A stretch of 62,146 nt of DNA from positions 1-62,146 of the forward strand of contig NZ_CADEGP010000007.1 of the NCBI RefSeq assembly GCF_902826915.1, given 5' to 3'. Positions 1 to 9,987 of the stretch are shown here, piece by piece. Origin of the DNA: an uncultured Nitrosomonas sp. GTDB lineage: Bacteria; Pseudomonadota; Gammaproteobacteria; Burkholderiales; Nitrosomonadaceae. Made by a program: the position numbers and the translations under genes. Under the pieces are notes generated by a model. The model was not told the origin of the DNA and searched no databases. It saw only the letters and a list, made by a program, of their open reading frames with translations. Every line of letters starts with the position of its first letter. The first letter of the stretch is position 1.

Positions 1-53
1 CCGAAGGCACATGGACCTGAACCATGCGCGTCTACCAATTCCGCCATCTGGGC
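1..53 (-). tRNA. tRNA-Leu (anticodon CAG), 5' part only
   Basis: Read on the minus strand, the tRNA starts at 53 with the acceptor strand GCCCAGA, followed by a D-arm typical of leucine tRNAs (GGAATTGGTAGACGC) and an anticodon stem CATGG/CCATG enclosing loop TTCAGGT, giving anticodon CAG. The start of the long class II variable arm follows (GCCTTCGG). The variable arm end, T-arm and 3' acceptor strand lie outside the window. It is divergent from the RNase R gene. Confidence 0.9.
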
Positions 54-110
54 AAGAGACAGCCGGATCGGACTGCCAAAGAACGCGTAATTCTATAGGA
101 AACCACTGTT

Positions 111-2336
111 TTGTCAAATGAGAAAAAGCGAAAGCTGCGTCACTTGGATCCGCACTATGAGCGTGAAAAAGAACGCTACAAGTACCCATTACCTAGTCGA
201 GAATATATTCTTCAAACCCTAAAGCAGCAAGGTATTCCGATCGCCGAGCAATTTTTACGAAAATTGCTGTCCATTACAAGAAAAGAGGAAGATCTCTTTT
301 ATCGCCGTTTATCGGCGATGATGCGTGATGGCCAGATTTTCCGTAACCGCAAAGGCGATATTTGCGTGATGGAGAAGCTGGATTTAATTAACGGCAGAAT
401 TCAGGGGCATTCCGATGGGTTTGGTTTTCTGATTCCGGATGATGGTAGTGTAGATTTGTATCTGAGCGCCAAGGAAATGCAAAAAGCATTGCATGGCGAC
501 CGTGTTTTAGTGCGTGAAACCGGGCTGGATCGGCGCGGACGCAGGGAAGCTGCGATCGTGGAAGTGTTGGAGTCTTGTAATACGCGATTAGTAGGACGGC
601 TACATATTGATCATGGCATTTTATTGGTGGTAGCCGAAAATAAACGTATCAGCCAGGATATTTTGATCGCTCAGGAGCATTCACTAAAGGCTGAAGCCGG
701 TCAAGTCGTGATGGTGGAAATAATCCAACAACCCAGCAAACGTGCCCAACCCATCGGTAAAATTGTTGAAATTCTTGGCAACTATACTGCTCCCGGGATG
801 GAAATTGAAATCGCTTTACGCAAACACGATCTACCTCACGAGTTTTCGCCCGATATTGAGAAACTTTCAGCCAAATTCCCAAAAAATGTATTAAAGAAAG
901 AGCTGGCTGAGCGCAAAGATTTATGTCATTTACCGCTGATAACCATTGACGGAGAAACTGCAAAGGATTTTGACGATGCCGTTTTCTGCGCAAAAGATGG
1001 CAAAGGATACCGATTATATGTAGCAATTGCGGATGTAAGTCACTATGTAAAACCACACGATCCGATTGACCGCGAGGCCCTCAATCGAGGGAATTCGGTT
1101 TACTTTCCGCGCCGTGTCATCCCGATGCTGCCAGAAGTATTATCGAACGGATTGTGCTCTTTAAATCCCGATAAAGAACGTCTGTGCATGGTGTGCGAGA
1201 TACAATTCCAAGCCAACGGCGATATACTGGATTATTCTTTTTATCCTGCCGTAATGTTCTCGCATGCACGACTGACCTATACCAAAGTTGCGACTATACT
1301 GGCCGATGCAAAAAGCCACGAGGCTCAGGAATACATAGAATTATTACCGCATTTGCAACTAATCTACAAGCTCTTTAAAGCCTTACTGAAAGCACGCAAG
1401 AAACGCGGTGCTATTGATTTCGAAACCACTGAAACGCAGATGTTTTTCAATGATCAAGGAAAAATCGAAAAGATTTTGCCAGTGCATCGCAACGAGGCGC
1501 ATCGTTTAATTGAGGAATGCATGCTGGCGGCTAATGTCTGCGCCGCAGATTTTCTGCAGAAGCACGGGCAGACTACACTCTATCGTATTCATGAAAGCCC
1601 TACACCAGAGAAAATTGACATATTACGCAATTTTTTGAAGGAATTTGGCATTCAGCTAGGAGGAAAAAACAAACCCAGCGCACAAGATTACGCGCAAACT
1701 TTACTCAAGATACAAGGAAGACCGGATGCACAGCTACTTCAAACAGTGATGCTAAGATCGTTGCAGCAAGCCATTTATAGTCCTGATCTCGCCGGTCATT
1801 TCGGACTTGCATACGATGCTTACACACATTTTACCTCGCCAATCAGGCGCTACCCTGATCTGCTGGTACATCGTGCAATTAAAGCAGTATTAAACGGAGA
1901 AACTTACTATCCTGGTAATTGGTCCGAATTTGGGTGTCACTGTTCAATGACCGAGCGGCGCGCCGATGATGCCACACGTGACGTTGAATCCTGGTTAAAA
2001 TGCTTTTATATGCAGGATAAAATCGGAGAATGTTTTGACGGAGTGATCAGCAGCGTTACCGGATTCGGCTTATTCGTCGCGCTTGACAACGTATACGTAG
2101 AAGGACTGGTGCATATTTCCGAGCTACCGAGTGACTATTTCCATTTTGATGCAACCAAGCATGTTTTACTGGGCGAACGTAGCGGCAAACAATATCGCCT
2201 AGGCGATCGAATACGCATCAAATTGGTTCGTGTCGATTTAGAAACGAGTAAAATAGATTTTGTTTTAGCCGAACCAGAAAAGAAAACCGGGCAATCTAAG
2301 GCAAAAACTTCTACTAGAAGCAAGAAATCGCATTAA
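111..2336 (+). CDS. rnr: Ribonuclease R
   Basis: This 741-residue protein is a 3'-5' exoribonuclease of the RNB family that degrades structured RNA (mRNA, rRNA and tmRNA quality control) in the cytoplasm. In order it shows an N-terminal winged-helix-like region, cold-shock OB domains (about 80-240), the RNB catalytic core with the acidic motif TAKDFDDAVF near residue 285, the signature HFTSPIRRYPDLLVHRA near 570, a C-terminal S1 domain (about 640-720) and a Lys/Arg/Ser-rich tail, as in long RNase R proteins. The start is TTG at 111, preceded by AGGAAACC; no in-frame ATG fits. rlmB follows downstream, the same order as in many gamma- and betaproteobacteria. Confidence 0.95.
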   Translation: MSNEKKRKLRHLDPHYEREKERYKYPLPSREYILQTLKQQGIPIAEQFLRKLLSITRKEEDLFYRRLSAMMRDGQIFRNRKGDICVMEKLDLINGRIQGHSDGFGFLIPDDGSVDLYLSAKEMQKALHGDRVLVRETGLDRRGRREAAIVEVLESCNTRLVGRLHIDHGILLVVAENKRISQDILIAQEHSLKAEAGQVVMVEIIQQPSKRAQPIGKIVEILGNYTAPGMEIEIALRKHDLPHEFSPDIEKLSAKFPKNVLKKELAERKDLCHLPLITIDGETAKDFDDAVFCAKDGKGYRLYVAIADVSHYVKPHDPIDREALNRGNSVYFPRRVIPMLPEVLSNGLCSLNPDKERLCMVCEIQFQANGDILDYSFYPAVMFSHARLTYTKVATILADAKSHEAQEYIELLPHLQLIYKLFKALLKARKKRGAIDFETTETQMFFNDQGKIEKILPVHRNEAHRLIEECMLAANVCAADFLQKHGQTTLYRIHESPTPEKIDILRNFLKEFGIQLGGKNKPSAQDYAQTLLKIQGRPDAQLLQTVMLRSLQQAIYSPDLAGHFGLAYDAYTHFTSPIRRYPDLLVHRAIKAVLNGETYYPGNWSEFGCHCSMTERRADDATRDVESWLKCFYMQDKIGECFDGVISSVTGFGLFVALDNVYVEGLVHISELPSDYFHFDATKHVLLGERSGKQYRLGDRIRIKLVRVDLETSKIDFVLAEPEKKTGQSKAKTSTRSKKSH

Positions 2337-2459
2337 GTTTTTGAAATTGTTTTACAATACAGATGCACACAAAATTCAGTCACGCAATCTATCGGGTTCC
2401 TATTTTGACACGCTTCACGATAAGTGATGTCTCATCATTTTTTCAGGTTTAATTAAAAC

Positions 2460-3200
2460 GTGCCCAGCACCCGATTTATATTTGGCTTTCATGCGGTTAC
2501 CAGTCGCTTACGACAGAATCCGAATAGTGTCAAAGAGATTTTTATCGATGCCACACGCGCAGATCAACGCGCACAAGAGCTAATCAAGCTGGCCGAAAAC
2601 AAGAAGATCCGCGTTACCTCCTGCGATGGATCGAAACTCACTAACATGTCAGGCAACGACCATCATCAAGGCATTGTGGCCAATATCGATGGTATAAGCA
2701 ATTATGTCAGTATTGATGACATCCTCGACGCATTAACCGAACCTGCGCGTTTGTTGGTGTTGGATGGAATCCAGGATCCGCACAATCTGGGCGCGTGTCT
2801 ACGCGTCGCCGATGCTTTTGGCGTGCATGCTGTAATTACACCGAAAGACCGGGCTGTTGGATTAACTCCCACTGTATACAAAGTCTCTAGTGGCGCGGCT
2901 GATACCGTGCCTTTTATATCGGTCACCAATCTGGCACGCACGCTGAAGCAATTGAAAGAACAAGGTATTTGGATTTTTGGTACTGCCGAAGACGCCGAAC
3001 ACGACTTAGCCAATTTCAAGATTAGCGGTGCTGTTGCCTGGGTATTCGGTTCTGAGGAAAAAGGGATGCGGCGCTTAACGCGCGAGAATTGCGATCAGTT
3101 GGTTCGAATTCCAATGCAAGGCAATATCGAAAGCTTGAACGTTGCCGTCAGTGCAGGAATTTGTCTTTTTGAAACCCATCGTCAACAATCTTTGGCCTGA
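2460..3200 (+). CDS. rlmB: 23S rRNA (guanosine-2'-O)-methyltransferase RlmB
   Basis: This SpoU/TrmH-class SPOUT methyltransferase of 246 residues methylates the ribose of G2251 in the 23S rRNA P-loop using S-adenosylmethionine. An N-terminal substrate-binding domain (FIFGFHAVTSRL, about 1-75) precedes the SPOUT knot. Motif 1 is LDGIQDPHNLGACLRVADAF, motif 2 is WVFGSEEKGMRRL and motif 3 is RIPMQGNIESLNVAVSAGI, which form the knotted cofactor site. The start is GTG at 2460. The 123-base gap after rnr holds an exact TTGACA hexamer at 2405-2410 but no convincing -10, so co-transcription with rnr is undecided. Confidence 0.95.
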   Translation: MPSTRFIFGFHAVTSRLRQNPNSVKEIFIDATRADQRAQELIKLAENKKIRVTSCDGSKLTNMSGNDHHQGIVANIDGISNYVSIDDILDALTEPARLLVLDGIQDPHNLGACLRVADAFGVHAVITPKDRAVGLTPTVYKVSSGAADTVPFISVTNLARTLKQLKEQGIWIFGTAEDAEHDLANFKISGAVAWVFGSEEKGMRRLTRENCDQLVRIPMQGNIESLNVAVSAGICLFETHRQQSLA

Positions 3201-3304
3201 GTCACGCACCTGATAAAATGTATTCCATGTAGAAATAACACAGCTGTGTATGCTATGCGCTTTAATTTAATGCAATAAACTAATAATATCGCTTGCCCTT
3301 AACT

Positions 3305-5065
3305 ATGACATCAACTGATTTCCCCAACTTCAAAACTCACTTTATCGAGCTTCTCCAGCAAGCAAGTAACGCTATTACATCTCTTGAAGCTACAGTGGTT
3401 GACATTGAATTGACCCGTACCAAACAAGCCAGTCATGGCGATTATTCGTGTAATCTGGCCATGCAATTAGCCAAACCATTACATAAAAGCCCACGAGAAA
3501 TTGCACAATTATTGATTAATGCACTGCCACCTTCACCTTATCTTGAGAAAGTGGAAGTGGCCGGCGCTGGATTTATCAATCTGTTCATAAAAAATTCTGC
3601 CAAGCAACAATTTCTGCATTACATATTGCATAGCAAAAATACATTCGGAAATAGCACCCTTGGACAAGGAAAAAGAATCCAAGTGGAATTTGTCTCGGCC
3701 AATCCAACTGGACCACTGCATGTTGGTCATGGCCGTGGTGCAGCGATTGGAGCAAGCTTATCCAATATTTTGACAGCTGCAGGATTTGATGTGTCTCGGG
3801 AATTCTACGTCAATGACGCAGGGCGGCAAATGGATATCTTGACGTTGTCAACGTGGTTGCGTTATCTGGAGCTTAATCACATCCATATTCCTTTTCCGCA
3901 GAATGCTTATCAGGGAGAGTACGTTAAAATTATGGCGCAACAAATTTTTCAAGCGCATGCACAACGTTATGTACATCAACCCGAGTTATTGCTGGATAGT
4001 TTGCCGGAAGCTGTGCTAGCGACTGAAATGAATCCCGACGAACAACTGGACAAACTGATTGCTAACACGAAAGAAATACTGGGTCAAGATTATGCGTATA
4101 TACACAATTTTGTGCTAACGGAGCAACTGGGCGATTGCCGCAATGATTTAATGGAGTTCGGCGTCGAATTTGATACCTGGTTTTCAGAACAGTCGTTATT
4201 TGATAATGGTCTGGTAGCACACGCGATTGAACTGCTTGCGAAAAAACAGCACTTATATCAACAAGACGGAGCGACTTGGTTTCGCTCCACAAATTTTGGC
4301 GACGAGAAAGATCGTGTCGTACAACGGGAAAATGGTCAATTCACCTATTTCGCTTCAGATATCGCTTATCATCTGAATAAATTTGGGCGAGGCTTTGATC
4401 AGGTAATCAATATCTGGGGTGCAGACCATCATGGTTATATTCCACGGGTAAAAGGCGCGTTGCAGGCACTGGATCTGGATGCCGAAAAATTGCAAATCGC
4501 TTTGGTGCAATTTGCGGTACTTTATCGGAATGGCAAGAAAGCTCCGATGTCTACTCGTTCCGGTGAATTTGTCACTTTACGTGAATTACGCCAAGAAGTC
4601 GGCAAGGATGCCGCACGGTTTTTTTACGTGATGCGCAAAAGCGATCAGCACTTAGATTTTGATATGGATCTGGCCAAATCGCAAAGCAATGAAAATCCAG
4701 TTTATTATGTTCAATATGCTCATGCTCGCGTGTGCAGTGTGTTAGTGCAATGGAATGATAATGTCGACAATCTGCAAGATGTCAATACAGATGCACTGTC
4801 CAGTCCAGCAGAATTGGCTCTACTGCAAAAATTAATTGATTTTCCCGATACGCTCGAAATGGCAGCCAAAGAGTTTTCACCTCATCTCATTGCATTTTAT
4901 CTCAGAGAACTGGCCAGCGAATTTCATAGCTACTATAATTCAACGCGTTTTCTGGTACCTGAAATTCCATTGCAACATGCCAGGCTAGCGCTAATTGCAT
5001 CGATTCGTCAAACATTGAGTAACGGTTTACTATTACTTGATGTGAGTGCACCTGATAAAATGTAA
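3305..5065 (+). CDS. argS: Arginyl-tRNA synthetase
   Basis: This class I aminoacyl-tRNA synthetase charges tRNA-Arg. The N-terminal Add1 domain (about 1-110) recognises the tRNA. The Rossmann core carries SANPTGPLHVGHGRGAAIG, in which HVGH is the HIGH signature. As usual for ArgS, the KMSK lysine motif is degenerate (KKAPMSTRSGEFVTL). A DALR anticodon-binding domain forms the C-terminus. ATG at 3305 gives 586 residues, close to the family length. An in-frame TTG at 3293 would add four residues, and neither start has a strong ribosome binding site. The SPOR-domain gene begins 24 bases downstream, so the two are probably co-transcribed. Confidence 0.95.
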   Translation: MTSTDFPNFKTHFIELLQQASNAITSLEATVVDIELTRTKQASHGDYSCNLAMQLAKPLHKSPREIAQLLINALPPSPYLEKVEVAGAGFINLFIKNSAKQQFLHYILHSKNTFGNSTLGQGKRIQVEFVSANPTGPLHVGHGRGAAIGASLSNILTAAGFDVSREFYVNDAGRQMDILTLSTWLRYLELNHIHIPFPQNAYQGEYVKIMAQQIFQAHAQRYVHQPELLLDSLPEAVLATEMNPDEQLDKLIANTKEILGQDYAYIHNFVLTEQLGDCRNDLMEFGVEFDTWFSEQSLFDNGLVAHAIELLAKKQHLYQQDGATWFRSTNFGDEKDRVVQRENGQFTYFASDIAYHLNKFGRGFDQVINIWGADHHGYIPRVKGALQALDLDAEKLQIALVQFAVLYRNGKKAPMSTRSGEFVTLRELRQEVGKDAARFFYVMRKSDQHLDFDMDLAKSQSNENPVYYVQYAHARVCSVLVQWNDNVDNLQDVNTDALSSPAELALLQKLIDFPDTLEMAAKEFSPHLIAFYLRELASEFHSYYNSTRFLVPEIPLQHARLALIASIRQTLSNGLLLLDVSAPDKM

Positions 5066-5089
5066 CCTAATAATTGTATAAGGACACTC

Positions 5090-5872
5090 ATGAGTCGGGA
5101 TTATAAAACTCGCAAGTCTTCAGCCAAATCTACAAATGAGAAAGGAGGTTCGGCATTCTTAGGTGGATTCGTCGGTTATGCATTAGGTCTTGCGAGTGCA
5201 ATTGGAATATGGCTGTACCTTAACTATGCACCCAGTCCATTCCTACCCACTGAGAAAAATCAAACTCAGTCTCCTATTGAGACACCCCAAAGCACTGAAA
5301 AATCCATGCCAGAAGAACCAATAAACTTAGTCGAAGAAAAACCTCGGTTTGATTTTTACAAAATACTGCCAGGTATTGATGAACCTGAGATGGACCATGA
5401 GTACCAAAAAAATGTTGAACCGCCAGCACAACCGCAAGTGGCTGCCAAAGCACCCGAAGTCAGCAACAAGCCGCTGGAAAGATCACCACAGACAGCTTTA
5501 CCGAGTTCTGGTGTCACGTCTACAGCACCTCCTCAACAAACTGCTGCCATTCCTCGCGTGCTCCCAATCGAACCCCAACCTATTTCACAATCACAGCAGC
5601 CTGTATCACCTCAAATACAAAGCCCTCCAGCTATGAAAGAAAAAATATTTTTACAGGCTGGCGCATTCAGAAAAAATGATGAGGCTGAGAACCTTAAAGC
5701 ACGGCTCGCATTGCTCGGCGTGTTTGCATCCATACAATCCATTGATTTAGCCGAGAGAGGAACCTGGTATAGAGTTCGAATCGGCCCTTTTACGAACAAA
5801 TCGGATAGCGATCAGACCAGCCATTCTCTAAAGGAGAACGGCATCGATACTCACTTTATCAAAATACAATAA
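5090..5872 (+). CDS. SPOR-domain envelope protein (FtsN-like)
   Basis: The 260-residue protein has a short basic cytoplasmic N-terminus, one transmembrane segment at about 24-45, a long Pro/Gln/Glu-rich periplasmic linker (about 50-180) and a C-terminal SPOR domain from about residue 183 (IFLQAGAFRKNDEAENLKA to the end). SPOR domains bind denuded septal peptidoglycan, so a role at the division site is likely. The architecture matches FtsN-type proteins, but homology to FtsN itself cannot be claimed from the sequence alone. The order argS - SPOR protein - dsbA-like gene is common in betaproteobacteria. A Shine-Dalgarno-like AAGGA precedes the ATG. Confidence 0.85.
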   Translation: MSRDYKTRKSSAKSTNEKGGSAFLGGFVGYALGLASAIGIWLYLNYAPSPFLPTEKNQTQSPIETPQSTEKSMPEEPINLVEEKPRFDFYKILPGIDEPEMDHEYQKNVEPPAQPQVAAKAPEVSNKPLERSPQTALPSSGVTSTAPPQQTAAIPRVLPIEPQPISQSQQPVSPQIQSPPAMKEKIFLQAGAFRKNDEAENLKARLALLGVFASIQSIDLAERGTWYRVRIGPFTNKSDSDQTSHSLKENGIDTHFIKIQ

Positions 5873-5967
5873 AAGTTTTACTAAACAACGCTTAAAACTG
5901 TTTTAACCGAGTTCTGCAGCATTCGAACCCAGCAATTAATGAAACGCTTTTTTATTAGGAGATTTAA

Positions 5968-6612
5968 ATGAATCGATACCAATCTGTTACGATTTTCTTC
6001 TTAGTTTTAGTGTCGGTTTTTGCTTTTATCACTAAAACTCACGCACAAGCTAACATTGTTGAAGGTAAGGATTATGCTGTACTGAGTAAACCTCAGCCTA
6101 TTGACGATAATACCAAGATTGAAGTTCTGGAATTTTTCTGGTACGGTTGCCCGTCTTGTTACAGCTTACATCCACATCTTAAAACCTGGTTGATGAATCT
6201 ACCGAGTGATGTTAGCTTCCGTTATGTACCCGCTATTCTTCGCGCCAACTGGACATCTGGCGCCAAAATTTTTTACACCATTGAAGCCATGTCGCTAACC
6301 GATACGCTAAACGACAAGATTTATGATGCCATCCATCGCGACAAAATTGATTTAAACAATGAATCTGTTTTATTTGATTGGATCGAAAAACAAAACATTG
6401 ATAGAAAGAAATTTGAAAATACCTACAAGTCATTTACGGTTCAAAATCAGGTAGCGAAATCGGCCCAAATGATTCGCCAATATCAACTCAACGGTGTTCC
6501 TGCTTTGGTTATTAATGGAAAATATCTCACCAGTGGTGGAATGAGCGGAACACCACAAGCTACTATTACAACGCTGGAAGCGCTCATTGAAAAAGTACGC
6601 AAAGAACGATGA
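5968..6612 (+). CDS. dsbA: Thiol:disulfide interchange protein DsbA-like
   Basis: This periplasmic thioredoxin-fold oxidoreductase (214 residues) has a signal peptide at about 1-26 ending THAQA. The active site is FFWYGCPSCYSLHP, with CPSC at residues 61-64 rather than the CPHC of E. coli DsbA. The cis-Pro loop is in GVPALVING. It should introduce disulfides into exported proteins. TTAGGAG lies just upstream of the ATG. The msrA start follows ten bases after the stop, so the two redox genes are probably one transcript. The CPSC dipeptide suggests a somewhat altered redox potential, which is an inference. Confidence 0.88.
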   Translation: MNRYQSVTIFFLVLVSVFAFITKTHAQANIVEGKDYAVLSKPQPIDDNTKIEVLEFFWYGCPSCYSLHPHLKTWLMNLPSDVSFRYVPAILRANWTSGAKIFYTIEAMSLTDTLNDKIYDAIHRDKIDLNNESVLFDWIEKQNIDRKKFENTYKSFTVQNQVAKSAQMIRQYQLNGVPALVINGKYLTSGGMSGTPQATITTLEALIEKVRKER

Positions 6613-6622
6613 GAAAATATTA

Positions 6623-7087
6623 ATGGCTGCAAACAAGATCATTTTTGGAGCGGGCTGTTTCTGGGGAGTAGAAGCAGCTTTTCGTCGCAATAAGAGCATT
6701 AAAAATGTCACCTGTGGTTATTCTGGCGGACACACCATTAATCCAACTTACACATTAGTCTGCGCTGGCACTACCGGCCACATTGAAGTAGTATTAGTAG
6801 AATATGATGATAATGAAATCTCTTTTGAAGCTTTGTTAAACGAATTTTGGAACTGCCATAATCCTACCACGCAGGATCGGCAAGGACCGGACATCGGTGA
6901 ACAATACCGCTCAGTCATTTTTTATTTCACGCCTGAGCAAGAAAAGTCCGCAAGAGAATCTAAAGAGAAACTAGAAACAAGCAAACGCTGGCAAGATCCG
7001 ATCGTAACGCAAATTTTGCCCGCCAGCCAATTCTATAATGCGGAAGAATACCATCAGAATTACCTCGCCAAACATGGCATCCATTAA
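6623..7087 (+). CDS. msrA: Peptide methionine sulfoxide reductase MsrA
   Basis: The 154-residue cytosolic enzyme reduces S-methionine sulfoxide in proteins. The catalytic motif GAGCFWGVEAAF places the nucleophilic cysteine at residue 12. Family motifs GYSGGHTINPTY and EYDDNEISFEALLNEFWNCH are present, together with the typical RSVIFYFTPEQ segment. The ATG at 6623 is preferred; an upstream TTG at 6587 would overlap the dsbA end by 26 bases and add 12 residues with no similarity to the family. The protein stops soon after HQNYLAKH, so it is a short MsrA without a long C-terminal resolving-cysteine tail. Confidence 0.93.
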   Translation: MAANKIIFGAGCFWGVEAAFRRNKSIKNVTCGYSGGHTINPTYTLVCAGTTGHIEVVLVEYDDNEISFEALLNEFWNCHNPTTQDRQGPDIGEQYRSVIFYFTPEQEKSARESKEKLETSKRWQDPIVTQILPASQFYNAEEYHQNYLAKHGIH

Positions 7088-7236
7088 CTATATTATCAAT
7101 CAACTTTGATTTGTGTCGATAACAGAAAAACTAAAAATACTATTAATTAATAGTGTATTCAGACAAAGAATCTGACGCGAACAGTTATAGCACTATTATT
7201 TCATATATATCAGTATCTTTTGGAAAAAACATTACG

Positions 7237-8859
7237 ATGGGACCTATGCAAAAACCTGGTTCTCCACAAGACCCATCAAATTCCTTTGTTCATGCGGGCA
7301 CAATAAAAGGTGATGCCATAACTTTAAAAGATCGTCTGTTCAATGCCGTCACTAATGATCCAAATCTTCCGGCACTTGGTAGTTCCATCACGCGAATTGT
7401 AAAACTGTCTTCGTCGGATGATCAGTCGATACAACAATTGACTTATTATGTTTTATCCGATGTTTCATTAACGCAAAAAATCCTGCGCTTATCAAACTCT
7501 GCAGCTTTTAAAGCAATTACAAATAAAGAAATTTCCAGCATTAATAAGGCAATATTCTTGTTAGGATTTGATTCTGTCAAGACCAGTGCTTTGGCTATAT
7601 TATTAGTCGATGGAATGCCCGCAAAACATGCAGCACATGTACGTATCGAATTAATTCATGCATTAGCAGCAAGTATGATTAGCCGCAAATTAGCTGCGCG
7701 AACTTCATTTGCTAAAGATGTCGAAGAAGTTTCTATTGCTGCTTTATTCAAAAATCTTGGGCGCATTTTATTAGCCACTTATGAACCTGATTTTTATCAC
7801 CAAATGATGGCGCTTGCCGCTCAAGGTCAGCACACGCCGGAACAAGCATCCATGCAGGCACTTGGCTTCAGGTTGGATAGTTTGGCAGAAACTTTATTAG
7901 ATAACTGGAATGTACCTGTCAATGTGATTCAGGCACTCAGTGCAAAACCACCCGGTGTCTTGATCACGCCCAAAAACAAACAAGAATGGATGCAAATAGC
8001 AGCAGAATTTTGTGAAAAGACCGCACCACTTGTATTAAGTGCTAATCTAACCAAGGAAGATATCAAGCTAAAAGAAGAACTACTGAATCGGTTTGGCAAA
8101 GTGCTCAATCTGACTATGCCTGTGCTGGACGAACTAATTGATAAAGCAAGTATAGAAACTCGTGAGCTTCTCATCAGTGCAGATTTGGCTTCTTTAGATA
8201 AGAATAATAAGATCAATCAAGACTCATCGCATTGCGAATTTGATATTGCTGCGGAAGAAAATTTAATCAATGATTTGACGATAAATAACGATGAGACTCA
8301 TAATCTACAAATCACTGAACGTTATTCCAGCAACAAACCCTATAATGCATCAATATTGCTATTAAAAGGCATTCAAAATACCACTGAAATGATGTCATCG
8401 GGTGATTATAGACTTGAAAATCTTATCAACCTAGGTTTGGATTCTCTTTGTTCTGCGCTTGGATTTCGTTTTATTACATTATGTCTAAGAGATTCTAAAA
8501 TGAATTCATTTCGTGGACGCAGTTCGTTAGGTAAAAGAAATTTGGAATATCAAAAAGGTTTCCATTTCTCTGCCGTGCCTACTAATGATTTATTTCATCT
8601 TGCCATGCAAAAAAATATAGATCTCCTTATTTCGAATGCTTTTATCCCCAGAATCCGTAAGCTTATACCGCTGTGGCACACAACTTTATTACCTGATGCA
8701 CGCAGCTTCCTTCTACTTCCCTTAGTAGTTAATAAAAAACCTAGTGGTTTAATTTATGCAGATCGTGAGACCGAATCACCTGAAGGAATAACGCACGATG
8801 AAGCGAAGCTTGTTAGAATCCTAAAAGGACTAATACTGATCGCTCTTAACTCAAAATAA
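7237..8859 (+). CDS. HDOD-domain signalling protein with C-terminal GAF-like domain
   Basis: The HDOD region (about residues 30-240 from this start) has the typical LPALGSSITRIVKLSSSDD opening and LTQKILRLSNSAAFK motif; HDOD is a non-catalytic relative of HD hydrolases found in bacterial signalling proteins. A less conserved linker leads to a C-terminal region (about 360-540) resembling GAF domains (FRFITLCLRD, LLPLVVNKKPSGLIYADRE). No GGDEF, EAL or kinase domain is fused, so it probably works with partners. ATG at 7237 has a weak TGGAAA upstream; a GTG at 7153 is an alternative. gmk follows closely and may be co-transcribed. Confidence 0.8.
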   Translation: MGPMQKPGSPQDPSNSFVHAGTIKGDAITLKDRLFNAVTNDPNLPALGSSITRIVKLSSSDDQSIQQLTYYVLSDVSLTQKILRLSNSAAFKAITNKEISSINKAIFLLGFDSVKTSALAILLVDGMPAKHAAHVRIELIHALAASMISRKLAARTSFAKDVEEVSIAALFKNLGRILLATYEPDFYHQMMALAAQGQHTPEQASMQALGFRLDSLAETLLDNWNVPVNVIQALSAKPPGVLITPKNKQEWMQIAAEFCEKTAPLVLSANLTKEDIKLKEELLNRFGKVLNLTMPVLDELIDKASIETRELLISADLASLDKNNKINQDSSHCEFDIAAEENLINDLTINNDETHNLQITERYSSNKPYNASILLLKGIQNTTEMMSSGDYRLENLINLGLDSLCSALGFRFITLCLRDSKMNSFRGRSSLGKRNLEYQKGFHFSAVPTNDLFHLAMQKNIDLLISNAFIPRIRKLIPLWHTTLLPDARSFLLLPLVVNKKPSGLIYADRETESPEGITHDEAKLVRILKGLILIALNSK

Positions 8860-8894
8860 GAAATCAATAACGTATAAAGTTGGTTGCAAGCATT

Positions 8895-9512
8895 ATGATT
8901 AAAACTCCAGGCTGTTTGTTTGTTATCAGCGCACCATCAGGAGCCGGAAAAACCAGTCTGGTTCGAGAATTACTGCAATCGAGTTTGAATCTTAATCTGT
9001 CAATCTCACACACCACTCGACCACCCCGCAATGGAGAAATCGATGGCCGTGACTATCACTTTGTCACTGAAGCGGAATTCAAACAAATGCTATTTGATGG
9101 TGAATTTGTGGAAAGTGCAGAAGTTTATGGCAATCTCTACGGTACCTCGCAACACTGGCTCAATGACACGATGTCATCCGGACAGGATATTTTGCTTGAA
9201 ATTGATTGTCAGGGCGCAAAGCAAATAAAACAAATTTTCCCTTATTCTATCGCTATTTTTATTCTTCCGCCTTCAGCCGAAGCGCTGGCAACCCGGCTAA
9301 AAACTCGAGCACAGGATGATCCTGAGGTCATCAAAAAGCGACTTAAAGCGGCTCGGGAAGAAATCAGCCATATTACAGAGTTCGATTACATCATTGTTAA
9401 CGGCAAACTGAACGAAGCGCTCAGCGATTTAATTTGCATTGTTAAGGCTGAACGCTTGAAGACAGAACGACAAGCGACGAAGCACCAAGCTCTAGTTATG
9501 CAACTATCATAA
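8895..9512 (+). CDS. gmk: Guanylate kinase
   Basis: This P-loop kinase phosphorylates GMP to GDP with ATP. The Walker A motif is SAPSGAGKTSLV near residue 15, followed by the GMP-binding segment SISHTTRPPRNGEIDGRDYHF and the lid region with ILPPSAEALATRLKTR. The 205-residue length from ATG 8895 fits the family. A TTG at 8880 would add five residues and is less likely. gmk-rpoZ-spoT is a conserved proteobacterial gene order linking guanine nucleotide supply with (p)ppGpp metabolism. Confidence 0.95.
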   Translation: MIKTPGCLFVISAPSGAGKTSLVRELLQSSLNLNLSISHTTRPPRNGEIDGRDYHFVTEAEFKQMLFDGEFVESAEVYGNLYGTSQHWLNDTMSSGQDILLEIDCQGAKQIKQIFPYSIAIFILPPSAEALATRLKTRAQDDPEVIKKRLKAAREEISHITEFDYIIVNGKLNEALSDLICIVKAERLKTERQATKHQALVMQLS

Positions 9513-9594
9513 TAGGTATTGATTAATAAACACCATCATTTCATGTTTTTTCCTGTAAAATTTGTACATTATTATCATTCCTGAGGCAAATAAA

Positions 9595-9801
9595 ATGGCA
9601 CGAATCACTGTTGATGATTGTTTGAAAAGGATACCCAACCGATTTGATATGACGCTGGTTGCAACGACGCGTGCAAGACAACTGGCAATTGGTTCTGCAC
9701 CTTTGGTTGAAGCTGGGCGTAATAAGCCTACAGTCGTAGCTTTGCGTGAAGTGGCCCATGGCAAGGTAGGTTTGGACATTCTCAGTCCCAGAAATATTTA
9801 A
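9595..9801 (+). CDS. rpoZ: RNA polymerase omega subunit
   Basis: The 68-residue omega subunit helps fold and hold the beta' subunit and is part of a (p)ppGpp site in proteobacterial RNA polymerase. The sequence opens [20 protein letters not shown] and carries the family core [16 protein letters not shown] 9595 is preceded by a good GAGGCA ribosome binding site. An upstream TTG at 9562 gives an implausible extension. It lies between gmk and spoT, as in E. coli. Confidence 0.95.
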   Translation: MARITVDDCLKRIPNRFDMTLVATTRARQLAIGSAPLVEAGRNKPTVVALREVAHGKVGLDILSPRNI

Positions 9802-9987
9802 AATGATTTTGAAATTACAAAACCCGTAAACTCCAGTAGTTTCTGAAATTTAGTTGCACGTCGATTGGTTCGATATTCTGACACATCGTCATGGCAAATT
9901 TTCAAATATTAATCTCTGATTTAAGCTTAAACTTGAGAACTTAAATATTCAGTAATTTAATGAAGCATAGTAAATTAATTAAACTCA

